From Glaciecola sp047250385 (GTDB lineage Bacteria > Pseudomonadota > Gammaproteobacteria > Enterobacterales > Alteromonadaceae), in the NCBI RefSeq assembly GCF_047250385.1, contig NZ_JBLBVM010000055.1, positions 124,001 to 188,000 on the forward strand: a stretch of 64,000 bases of DNA. The letters run 5' to 3'. Position 1 is the stretch's first letter. Every line of letters starts with the position of its first letter. The notes beneath the pieces were generated by a model, which did not search any database, was not told where the DNA came from, and saw only the letters and a program-made list of their open reading frames with translations. Shown piece after piece: positions 19,274 through 27,384 of the stretch. The position numbers and the translations under genes were made by a program.

Positions 19274-20047
19274 ATGTCCAAAATGAGCAAGAGAACTCAA
19301 ATAGCATCATGCGTTCTGGGTGCATTAGCACTAGGGAATGCTTCGATCGTCTCTGCAGATCAGCTTCAAGACTTAAAAACTGAAGAAGCTAAGATCCATA
19401 AAGCAGCAGCGCAATCTCAAGAAAAAATCAATAACCTTTTCGAGCAATCTCAAGAATTATTGGCTGAATATAGAAATGTCATCGATTCGACGGAAAGCTT
19501 AAAAGTTTACAATGATTACTTGGCTAATCTAGTGGCAGACCAACAGCGTGGTATTGATTCACTACAGCGCCAAATCGATTCAATTGATGAAACACGTCAA
19601 AACATCGTGCCATTGATGTTCAATATGATTGATAGCCTAGAAGAATTTATTAAGCTAGACATTCCAATCAATATCGAAGAGCGCACAGAACGAGTTCAAA
19701 GACTTCGTGATGTGATGACCAACTCAAGCGTAACTGTTGCAGAACGTTTCCGTGTTGTTCTAGAAGCATATCAAACTGAAAACGAATACGGTTCTAAAAT
19801 TGAAACTTACACAGGTACTATCGAAGATGGTGGCCAGGAAGTATCAGTTGATTTCTTTAACCTAGGTCGTACTGCGCTTCTAGCTTTATCCAAAGACCAG
19901 AAAAGTGCTTGGGTGTGGGACAACGATGCACGTAGTTATAAGAAGTTGGGTGATGAGTACCTTAGCTCAATCATTCAAGCCGTTCGTATGGCTCAGGGCT
20001 TAGTACCTGAAGATCTTATCAAATTACCAATTAAAGCTGCGGAGTAA
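19274..20047 (+). CDS. DUF3450 periplasmic coiled-coil protein
   Basis: DUF3450 family, about 257 aa. A signal peptide (ASCVLGALALGNASIVSADQ) is followed by a long coiled coil (about residues 25-130) and a mixed alpha/beta C-terminal domain ending before the ttpC gene. Such genes accompany TonB2-type systems with TtpC, and may link the inner-membrane motor to TonB in the periplasm. The frame is open from 19181; the start could be 19262, 19274 or 19283, all placing the same signal peptide near the N-terminus. Confidence 0.85.
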   Translation: MSKMSKRTQIASCVLGALALGNASIVSADQLQDLKTEEAKIHKAAAQSQEKINNLFEQSQELLAEYRNVIDSTESLKVYNDYLANLVADQQRGIDSLQRQIDSIDETRQNIVPLMFNMIDSLEEFIKLDIPINIEERTERVQRLRDVMTNSSVTVAERFRVVLEAYQTENEYGSKIETYTGTIEDGGQEVSVDFFNLGRTALLALSKDQKSAWVWDNDARSYKKLGDEYLSSIIQAVRMAQGLVPEDLIKLPIKAAE

Positions 20048-20052
20048 GTATA

Positions 20053-21417
20053 ATGAAAACAACAATGAAAACACTTGTTGCTGCAGTGGCTATGGTTTGT
20101 GTCAGTTCATTTGCACAAGCACAGTCGTCGACAACATTGCAAGATTTGCTACAAAAAGTAAAACAAGAAGGTTCGGTTCAATCTAATGTGAATCAGCAAC
20201 GTGAAGCTGAGTTCCGTAAGGACCGCGCTGATAAACAAGGTATGTTGCGTCAAGCTCAAGCCGATTTACGTGCTGAAGAAGCTCGTGGTGATCGTCTAGC
20301 TAAGCAGTTTGCTGCAAACGAGCAAACTTTAGTAGATAAAGAAATTGAACTAGACACAGCTCAAGGTGACCTTGGTGAAATGTTTGGTGTTGTGCGTCAA
20401 GCTTCTGCTGATGCATTTGGTCGAATCTCAACTTCAATCGTAAGCGCTCAGTACCCTGGCCGTGATGCGTTCTTAGCTGAAATGTCAAAAGATTCTAAAG
20501 GTCTTCCAAACATTAAAGAATTAAGAGAGTTATGGGTTTCTTTACAAACTGAGATGACTGCTTCTGGCCAAGTTGAGAAATTTGAGACAGACGTACTAAA
20601 CTTAGATGGCGGTAAAGAGAAGCAAACTGTTTTGCGTATCGGTTCTTTTAACTTGATCGGTGAGCAAGGCTACTTAGTTTATAATGACGAAGACAACAGC
20701 GTACAACCATTGGGCCGTCAACCAGATGGTTTCCAAGTAAGCACGACACAAGATATATTAAATGCGAGTGCTTCTGCCGGTTTCATTCCTGTTTATGTGG
20801 ATCCTTCTCGTGGCGCAATCTTGAATTTATTCAAGCAAAAAGCGACTATGATGGAAAGATACCATGCAGGTGGACCAGTTGGTTACACAATCACGGTCAT
20901 GTTAGCTATTGGCTTGCTAGTAGGTTTGTATAAGTTCCTTACACTTTCTGCAGTTGGCGCTAAAATGAAGTCTCAGCTTAAGAACATTGATCAGCCTAAC
21001 GTTAAGAACCCACTGGGTCGTATCCTAACGGTTTATCAAGCAAACAAAGCTGCTGACGTTGAGACTCTAGAACTTAAACTAGATGAAGCTATTTTACGTG
21101 AATTACCAAGTGTCGATAGAGGCATCAATCTTATTAAGATTTTCGCAGCTATTGCACCTCTACTAGGTCTACTAGGTACGGTACTTGGTATGATTGAGAC
21201 TTTCCAACAAATTACATTGTTCGGTACAGGCGACCCAAGAATCATGGCTGGTTCAATCTCAATGGCACTTGTAACGACAGCTCAAGGTATTATTGCAGCG
21301 CTACCATTAATTTTGGTACACAGTATTGTTGCTGCAAAAGCGAAGTCAATTGTTCATATCTTAGATGAGCAAACTGCTGGCTTCATTGCTACTAGCGCAG
21401 AGTCGGAGAAAGCTTAA
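20053..21417 (+). CDS. ttpC: TtpC-like MotA/TolQ/ExbB protein
   Basis: ExbB-like protein with a long periplasmic N-terminal extension, 454 aa. Signal peptide (residues 1-23), coiled coil and globular domain to about residue 270, then the membrane part of the MotA/TolQ/ExbB family (IKIFAAIAPLLGLLGTVLGMIETFQ and AGSISMALVTTAQGIIAALP). This matches TtpC, an extra component of Vibrio TonB2 systems. Its ATG is five bases after the DUF3450 stop, with GGAG across the junction. Confidence 0.9.
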   Translation: MKTTMKTLVAAVAMVCVSSFAQAQSSTTLQDLLQKVKQEGSVQSNVNQQREAEFRKDRADKQGMLRQAQADLRAEEARGDRLAKQFAANEQTLVDKEIELDTAQGDLGEMFGVVRQASADAFGRISTSIVSAQYPGRDAFLAEMSKDSKGLPNIKELRELWVSLQTEMTASGQVEKFETDVLNLDGGKEKQTVLRIGSFNLIGEQGYLVYNDEDNSVQPLGRQPDGFQVSTTQDILNASASAGFIPVYVDPSRGAILNLFKQKATMMERYHAGGPVGYTITVMLAIGLLVGLYKFLTLSAVGAKMKSQLKNIDQPNVKNPLGRILTVYQANKAADVETLELKLDEAILRELPSVDRGINLIKIFAAIAPLLGLLGTVLGMIETFQQITLFGTGDPRIMAGSISMALVTTAQGIIAALPLILVHSIVAAKAKSIVHILDEQTAGFIATSAESEKA

Positions 21418-21418
21418 T

Positions 21419-21943
21419 ATGTTGCACCTGATTGGATTATGGGAATCTGTCAGGGACTTTATCGCTACCGGCGGTGACGTGTTGTATTTCGTTGCTGCCG
21501 CGCTTTTCCTAATGTGGGTTTTGATGGTTGAGCGTTATTGGTATTTGAGTTCAGTTTTTCCAAAGGTGAAGAAACAAATTATCGCCGATTGGGATGCTAG
21601 AAAAGATACTACTTCATGGTATGCGCATAGAATTCGTGACACGTGGATTTCACAGGCGTCAGATTCTTTGAATGCTAGAATGCTAATTATCCGTACGTTA
21701 GTGGCAATGTGCCCACTAATCGGATTGTTAGGTACGGTAACCGGCATGATCGGTGTATTCGAGAGTATGGCAACACAAGGCACTGGTAACCCAAGAATAA
21801 TGGCTGCTGGTATTTCAATGGCAACAATTCCGACAATGGCTGGAATGGTTGCAGCTCTTTCTGGACTGTTTTTCAGTTCACGCCTAGAAGCGAAAGCTAA
21901 AATGGCGAGAGAGACATTAGTTGATAGCCTGCCACATCATTAA
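21419..21943 (+). CDS. exbB: ExbB proton-channel subunit
   Basis: MotA/TolQ/ExbB family, about 174 aa, three membrane segments with the conserved core MCPLIGLLGTVTGMIGVFESM and GISMATIPTMAGMVAAL. Together with ExbD it uses the proton gradient to energise TonB. ATG 21419 overlaps the region of the ttpC stop by one base of spacing, so the frame from 21365 is too long. Second ExbB-like gene of the cluster, as in TonB2 loci. Confidence 0.92.
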   Translation: MLHLIGLWESVRDFIATGGDVLYFVAAALFLMWVLMVERYWYLSSVFPKVKKQIIADWDARKDTTSWYAHRIRDTWISQASDSLNARMLIIRTLVAMCPLIGLLGTVTGMIGVFESMATQGTGNPRIMAAGISMATIPTMAGMVAALSGLFFSSRLEAKAKMARETLVDSLPHH

Positions 21944-21954
21944 GAGAGATTATC

Positions 21955-22353
21955 ATGGGTCGTAAAGTAAGAATTGAAGAAGAAGATGCTCAAATCGACA
22001 TGACGCCGATGTTGGACGTCGTCTTCATAATGCTAATATTCTTCATTGTAACGACTGTTTTTGTTAAGCAAGCAGGTATGGATGTAAACAAACCTGAAGG
22101 CGAAACAGCAGTCTTGAAGAAGAAGGCGAATATATTTATTGCGATAACCGAAAAAGGCGATATTTGGATGGATAGACGCGAGATTTCAGTGGAAGCTGTC
22201 GCGGCGAATCTTGAAAAATTATTGTCAGAGCAACCTTCAGAAATAGTCTTCATCCAAGCTGACGCGAAAGCCAAACATGGCATTGTCGTGAAAGTAATGG
22301 ATCAAGTGAAGGAAGCCGGTATTGACCGCGTAGCAATTGCGGTGAGGAGTTAA
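21955..22353 (+). CDS. exbD: ExbD energy-transducing subunit
   Basis: ExbD/TolR family, 132 aa. One membrane helix near the N-terminus holds the essential Asp in the motif IDMTPMLDVVFIMLIFF, followed by a periplasmic alpha/beta domain. RBS GAGAGAT precedes the ATG. Partner of the ExbB upstream. Confidence 0.93.
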   Translation: MGRKVRIEEEDAQIDMTPMLDVVFIMLIFFIVTTVFVKQAGMDVNKPEGETAVLKKKANIFIAITEKGDIWMDRREISVEAVAANLEKLLSEQPSEIVFIQADAKAKHGIVVKVMDQVKEAGIDRVAIAVRS

Positions 22354-22354
22354 C

Positions 22355-22966
22355 ATGGTTAGATTTATTGTTTCCATATTGCTTGGTGCATCAATTGCTT
22401 TTGGTTTGTTCGTTGTAATGGCTAAGTTAGTCGAAAACGACGGGAAGGAAATGGAAGCGCTTCCACCGCCACCTGTTATTGATATTGTCATGCAGAAACC
22501 TGATGATGAAATACAGACGCGTGTGAGAAAGCCACCACCGCCGCCTCCGCCGCCAGAAGAGCCACCTAAAATCGAGTTGGTTGAGCCTGACCAGGCTGAT
22601 CCAGATAACTCTGGTTTTAGTTTGGCAATTCCAGCCGTTGATACAGGTGGTATTTCCGCCTCTGTTGGTGGTATTGGCGCAATGCGTGACGGTGATGCTG
22701 CTCCTATCGTCCGTATTCCACCTGATTACCCGCCACAAGCATCGCGTGACGGTAAAGAAGGTTGGGTTCGTCTTTCATTTACTATCAACGAAGTTGGTGG
22801 AGTTGAAGATGTTGAAGTTATCGACGCGGATCCAAAACGAATATTTGACCGAAACGCAAAACGTGCACTTCGTAAGTGGAAATATCGTCCTAAGATTGTT
22901 GATGGCGTAGCTCAGAAACAATACGGACTCGAAGTACAATTAGACTTTAAGCTAGGAGAAGGATAG
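22355..22966 (+). CDS. tonB: TonB energy transducer (TonB2 type)
   Basis: TonB, 203 aa: N-terminal membrane anchor, a short proline-rich spacer (KPPPPPPPPEEPPK, about residues 52-65) and a C-terminal TonB domain (PDYPPQASRDGKEGWVRLSFTI; RALRKWKYRPKIVDG). The short spacer is typical of TonB2-like proteins and may explain the need for extra periplasmic partners. It starts one base after the exbD stop and ends directly at the next ATG. Confidence 0.93.
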   Translation: MVRFIVSILLGASIAFGLFVVMAKLVENDGKEMEALPPPPVIDIVMQKPDDEIQTRVRKPPPPPPPPEEPPKIELVEPDQADPDNSGFSLAIPAVDTGGISASVGGIGAMRDGDAAPIVRIPPDYPPQASRDGKEGWVRLSFTINEVGGVEDVEVIDADPKRIFDRNAKRALRKWKYRPKIVDGVAQKQYGLEVQLDFKLGEG

Positions 22967-24235
22967 ATGATGAAATTTAAATCTCTCAAGGCTTCGGTGT
23001 TAATCGGTTCTACACTGTTGATGGGGTCGTATTCGACGCTATCAATGGCTCAGGCTAACCTGGCAATTCAATGCCCAGGTTACCAGCCGGCTAAGACAAA
23101 ATTGTTAGGTCAAAAAGTAGGTAAAAAGCTGAATAAAGCTTTTGAAGCTTATAACCAAGATTTGGTTAAAGAAGCGATTGATTTGTTGTATGAAATCGAA
23201 GCTGACGACCCATTTGACAGAGCATCTGTCGATAGGTTTTTAGGTCAGTTATTGGTTTCTGAGCCAGGTAAGCGTGCTGAAGCAGCCGATTATTTGGAGC
23301 GTGCAGTAAAAACTAAAATACTGAACGACAACGATCATGCTCCTATCATCAAATTAGTCGGCGACTTAAAATACGAAGCCGGTAAATATGAAGAAGCAAT
23401 CGCTTGGTTTGAAAAGTGGATGAAGTTTACCTGTAAAGAAGACGGTATGACTTATTTGAAAATTGCTAACGCTTATAAAGAGATGAAGCAATTAGATAAA
23501 GTTATTCCAGCTGCAGATAAAGCTATTGCCTTGTTAGATCCGCCGAAAGAAACACCTTATGCAATTAAAATGAGTGTTTATTACGATCAGAAGAAATACC
23601 AAGAAGCTATCGATGTAATCGAAACAGCTATCAAAGTGTTTCCAGAATCAAACGCATGGTTTAAGAACGCTGGTTTGTTTTACCAGATTACTGAAAACTA
23701 TTCGATGGCACTAACGATGTTAGAGCTAGCCTATTATAGAGGTCACTTAACCACAGCGACTCAACATAAACAGCTTGCTCAGTTATACAGCGTGAATGGC
23801 ATGCCTCATCGTGCAACTGCCTTAATGGAAAAGCATATGAAGTCTGGTTTGATTCCTACTGATAAGGACACATTGTCGTCAGTAGCAAACTCTGCGTTTC
23901 AAGCTCGTGAATTCAGAACGGCAGCAAAATACTTTGGTGAGGCAGCGAAAGTTGCTAATGATCCAGAGCTTTACCGTCGTAAAGGTTCTATGTTGTTGAC
24001 AATAGGTGACTACAGAGGTGCTATTGAAGCATTAAAGTTGGCACTTGAAGACAATGACGGTAATGAAGGTAAAGTGCATTACGCAATGATTGAAGCACAC
24101 TTCTATCTTGGTGATTACAAAGCGGCGATGGCTGCGGCGAAAGAAGCTAAGAAAGATTCAACCATTCGCAAGAATGCAGAAGCTTGGGAACCTTACATAA
24201 AAACGAAGGCCTCAAATAAAGGCATTCGTATCTAA
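22967..24235 (+). CDS. TPR protein of the TonB2-type cluster
   Basis: Exported tetratricopeptide-repeat protein, 422 aa. Signal peptide (residues 1-28, ending SMAQA), then repeated helix pairs (YEEAIAWFEKWMKF; YQEAIDVIETAIKV; YRGAIEALKLALED). It is the last gene of the DUF3450-ttpC-exbB-exbD-tonB unit, starting directly at the tonB stop; ATG 22967 or 22970. Such TPR genes are common in these loci and probably scaffold the periplasmic side; exact role unknown. Confidence 0.87.
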   Translation: MMKFKSLKASVLIGSTLLMGSYSTLSMAQANLAIQCPGYQPAKTKLLGQKVGKKLNKAFEAYNQDLVKEAIDLLYEIEADDPFDRASVDRFLGQLLVSEPGKRAEAADYLERAVKTKILNDNDHAPIIKLVGDLKYEAGKYEEAIAWFEKWMKFTCKEDGMTYLKIANAYKEMKQLDKVIPAADKAIALLDPPKETPYAIKMSVYYDQKKYQEAIDVIETAIKVFPESNAWFKNAGLFYQITENYSMALTMLELAYYRGHLTTATQHKQLAQLYSVNGMPHRATALMEKHMKSGLIPTDKDTLSSVANSAFQAREFRTAAKYFGEAAKVANDPELYRRKGSMLLTIGDYRGAIEALKLALEDNDGNEGKVHYAMIEAHFYLGDYKAAMAAAKEAKKDSTIRKNAEAWEPYIKTKASNKGIRI

Positions 24236-24252
24236 GGTGATTCACCGAATAT

Positions 24253-24280
24253 AAAGCTCCTCTTTGGGAGCTTTTTTTTT
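24253..24280 (+). terminator. terminator of the TonB2-type operon
   Basis: AAAGCTCC-TCTTT-GGGAGCTTT stem running into a run of T. It also faces the 3' end of tmcA on the other strand, and the A/T flanks may allow bidirectional use. Confidence 0.9.
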
Positions 24281-24296
24281 GCCTTTAATAAAAACA

Positions 24297-26663
24297 CTAA
24301 ACCTGTAGTAATTGTTTTAACTTGCTTCTAAGGTCTTTCATTGTTGCTAACTTATGTTCTTTGGAGCGATGCTTTTGGTGGGCAGAATTGAAGATTTGTA
24401 GAAGTTCATTTTCAGAATCGTGACGAGTATAAAAGTAAATGCTTGCTGCTGCGTTACTAAAACTGCGTCTTCCGTTTAAAAACTGCTCTACTCTTAAGAG
24501 GTGTGCTTTCTCAGTAATGCTTCGAGGTGACGATTCTTTACAATAATATGTGCTAGTTTGCGTCTTTACTTGCTGTAAATGCCCATTGATACTTGCAGAT
24601 TGTGCTTCATTATCTAAACTACTTTTACTAAAAATGATATGTTGCTTAATGAGTTCACGAATAAAAACGGCAGAATCATCCTTTGCATTCCCTTGAATCA
24701 CGTAGTCCAAAAGATAACTCATATCATTAGAAAATATTTCGGTACAAGCACTGAATTTTTCAAGTGCTTTATTCGTCAGAGGACATATCATAATGCCACT
24801 GTGCTCACCACTCGAAGTATCTCGCCTTGCACCGATTTTATTTAATGAATAAGCTTGAGAATGCCAAAAATTAAATAATTCGCTTGTCAAACCAAAGGAC
24901 GTCGATAGGTATTCAAGTTCATTTTGCTGAGCTACTAATTTAATATGCTGGAGTAACTTCTTGCCGCGACCCAAAAGACGAATTTCGGGCAAAACTGCTA
25001 TTCTGTTTATACGCCAACTTTTAGCTCGAATAAACCATTCATCGCATAATGCTGTCGCCAAATTTTGTGGCACAAGATGGCCCTTAACTCTGCGTTCTGC
25101 ACTCAGCACGCCTTCTATAACTATTTTATCTATATCTTGCTCCCAGCCACCTTCTTCAACGACAACTGCCACCGCTTCTACGCAACATTCTAAATGGCTT
25201 AATTGCTTGGTGTTAGCGAGAACAAAAATAAAATAATCCTCAGCATCTAGTATTCTCATAAGGTCGTCGGGTGTCGTTTGATAGTGGCTCTGAATAAGCA
25301 AGCCAAATACTTGTGTAAGTATTGCTTCATGCTGAACAAGCCAAATTTTGTCGACATGTATAAAGTGAGAGCTTTGTTGTGCTGGGCTTTTACGGTTTTT
25401 CTGAATAAGTTCTGATCCACCCCTTTGAACGGAATGTGAAGCGGAATGTGAAGCTGAATCATGAGGATAGGGGGCAAATATTTTTGCAAATAAGTGTTCT
25501 AGTTTGTCATCTTCGTGCCAACGCATTGGAATTGAAAGCTCATAGGGAAAAAGCGGTAATCCAAGCTTCTCAAGCTTTGGTAAAACGCGTAGATTAAAGC
25601 CTAAACCGCTGCCCTCATATCCTGCCACTGTCGTAGCCATTACCGTGCTTTTAAAATTTTGGCATGCGTACAGTAATATCGAAGGTGCAATAGCTGCTGC
25701 CTCATCTAAAAGTAATATTGAGTTCTGGGGTAAATTGAATATTTGATCTGGTGCAATATACTTTAGTTCATTTATATCCGAATCCTGCGAGGCATTTTTA
25801 GATTTAGATTTAGATTCAGTTTCTATGTTTTTTACTAGCGCTCGATACTCTTGTATCGCTCTTTGCGCATTGTTGAAGTGAGGCGCTGAAATATAGACAG
25901 GCCTTTCGCTATTTGACGACGCTAAGTCAAACGCCAAACGACCCAAAAGTGTAGATTTCCCCCTTCCACGCATTGCTCTAATAAGGCCAACTGAATGTTT
26001 AGATTGCGCCGCTGTTAATAAGCCATTGAACGCTGCTTGCTGATCCTCATTTAAACCCTTATTAACGAGATCATGCTTAACTGTGCTTTGTAAGAACGTA
26101 AAGGGGAGATGACTAGATTGCGAAGTAAGTAATGCGACAGACTCATCTTGCATAAAACAATTAATCATTCTTGAAATAAAGAGACTTTTTTTATGTTGGC
26201 TTTGATACGAGAATGCAATCCCTTGAGCTTTTGCTTCATATTCCGCCCAAGATTCTAGTTTTGGACATAACATTACAAGTAAGCCAGACATCCCAATTGT
26301 ACCCTCGATAGCATAAAGAGCATTCGGTTTTAAACCGTCAAAAGCATTGTAAATGACTACACCATACTCCGTTCCCAGGTGTTGCTTGTATTGTGATATC
26401 TTGCACTGGCGTTGCCCACGGGTTTGCTTAGCTGAGCTCCCAGTCGCTTGATTCGTCAAAGTTTTAGAGATTTCAAACTTATTGGGTTCTTCATTGAAAA
26501 TGGCACTATCACTGAGTAAAAGTGAAGATGTATTGAGCTGACCTATTAATGTTGATAGTTGCTGTTCACACCAATGAGCATCACCAGAAACTAACAGTAT
26601 TTGTCGATGACTTATTTTTTCTTGACGGTCATTTAGCCACTCAATAAGTAATTTGCCTGTCAA
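24297..26663 (-). CDS. tmcA: tRNA(Met) cytidine acetyltransferase TmcA
   Basis: RNA acetyltransferase (788 aa) making N4-acetylcytidine at the wobble base of elongator tRNA-Met, using acetyl-CoA and ATP/GTP. An N-terminal DUF1726-type domain is followed by the helicase-like NTPase module with Walker A AMRGRGKSTLLGRLA and a LLDEAAAIAP Walker B, then the GNAT domain (RINRIAVLPEIRLLGRGKKLL) and a C-terminal tRNA-binding helical region. Start is TTG 26663 after a GAGAG stretch. Longer than the E. coli enzyme (about 670 aa), with polar inserts near the middle. Confidence 0.93.
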   Translation of the reverse strand: MTGKLLIEWLNDRQEKISHRQILLVSGDAHWCEQQLSTLIGQLNTSSLLLSDSAIFNEEPNKFEISKTLTNQATGSSAKQTRGQRQCKISQYKQHLGTEYGVVIYNAFDGLKPNALYAIEGTIGMSGLLVMLCPKLESWAEYEAKAQGIAFSYQSQHKKSLFISRMINCFMQDESVALLTSQSSHLPFTFLQSTVKHDLVNKGLNEDQQAAFNGLLTAAQSKHSVGLIRAMRGRGKSTLLGRLAFDLASSNSERPVYISAPHFNNAQRAIQEYRALVKNIETESKSKSKNASQDSDINELKYIAPDQIFNLPQNSILLLDEAAAIAPSILLYACQNFKSTVMATTVAGYEGSGLGFNLRVLPKLEKLGLPLFPYELSIPMRWHEDDKLEHLFAKIFAPYPHDSASHSASHSVQRGGSELIQKNRKSPAQQSSHFIHVDKIWLVQHEAILTQVFGLLIQSHYQTTPDDLMRILDAEDYFIFVLANTKQLSHLECCVEAVAVVVEEGGWEQDIDKIVIEGVLSAERRVKGHLVPQNLATALCDEWFIRAKSWRINRIAVLPEIRLLGRGKKLLQHIKLVAQQNELEYLSTSFGLTSELFNFWHSQAYSLNKIGARRDTSSGEHSGIMICPLTNKALEKFSACTEIFSNDMSYLLDYVIQGNAKDDSAVFIRELIKQHIIFSKSSLDNEAQSASINGHLQQVKTQTSTYYCKESSPRSITEKAHLLRVEQFLNGRRSFSNAAASIYFYTRHDSENELLQIFNSAHQKHRSKEHKLATMKDLRSKLKQLLQV

Positions 26664-26728
26664 TCTCTGTGCTCTCTCTTATAATGGGGTTATAGCAGAC
26701 TGTTTATTCTACATTGATAAGGAAAAAA

Positions 26729-27145
26729 ATGCGTTTTTTATCCAGACGTTTAGTAATGCCAAATGATTTAAATTATGCCAATGCTCTGTTCGGTGGTAGG
26801 GCACTCGAATGGATCGATGAAGAGGCGGCCATATATGCAATCTGTCAACTAGAGACAAATTGTTTGGTGACCAAGCACATTGGTGAAATTTCATTTGAAT
26901 CACCTGCAACACAGGGCGATATAGTGGAGTTTGGTTTGGCAACTAAAAAAGTGGGACGAACTTCCATAACAGTCACTTGCTTGGTGCGTAATAAAGCGAG
27001 TAAAAAAACGATATGTTTAGCTGATGATATTGTGTTCGTGCGTGTTGATCCGGTTACGAGGTTACCTGTTGAGCACGGTAAAACTATGGAAGGCCTGCGA
27101 AAAAAAGCAAAAGAAGATATTCAGAACTTAAAAGTCAGTGACTAA
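26729..27145 (+). CDS. acyl-CoA thioesterase (hotdog fold)
   Basis: Acyl-CoA thioester hydrolase of the YciA/4HBT family, 138 aa. The hotdog signature ANALFGGRALEWIDEEAAIYA (about residues 17-37) is visible, and the remaining hotdog strands include VEFGLATKKVGRTSITVTC. I start at ATG 26729 with AAGGA nearby. Divergent from tmcA. Acyl-chain preference cannot be told. Confidence 0.88.
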   Translation: MRFLSRRLVMPNDLNYANALFGGRALEWIDEEAAIYAICQLETNCLVTKHIGEISFESPATQGDIVEFGLATKKVGRTSITVTCLVRNKASKKTICLADDIVFVRVDPVTRLPVEHGKTMEGLRKKAKEDIQNLKVSD

Positions 27146-27228
27146 AGTGAAAATCACTTTTCCGTCAAATGATTGATTTACATTTCATTTTTTATTGTTA
27201 TCATGCGCGCTAGAGTTTACTCGTAAGC

Positions 27229-27318
27229 TCGAAAAGCCAAGGGGTGCAGTGTTTCGCTGCTGAGATTCTATAGAAAACCCTTATTTACCTGATCCGGTTA
27301 GTACCGGCGTAGGAATGG
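27229..27318 (+). promoter_or_regulatory. TPP (thiamine pyrophosphate) riboswitch
   Basis: Contains the conserved THI-element blocks in order: GGGGTGC (27241-27247), CTGAGA (27260-27265), ACCCTT (27277-27282), ACCTGATCCGGTTAGTACC (27287-27305) and GCGTAGGAA (27307-27315). It lies in the 5' leader about 70 bases before the receptor gene, so thiamine pyrophosphate should shut down the downstream uptake operon. No clear downstream terminator was seen, which favours control of translation. Confidence 0.95.
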
Positions 27319-27384
27319 TTGTATAAACACATCAATTACCTGCTCCAACACCGGCTCTTTTCTATCGTTTTTGAAGAGAACCAA

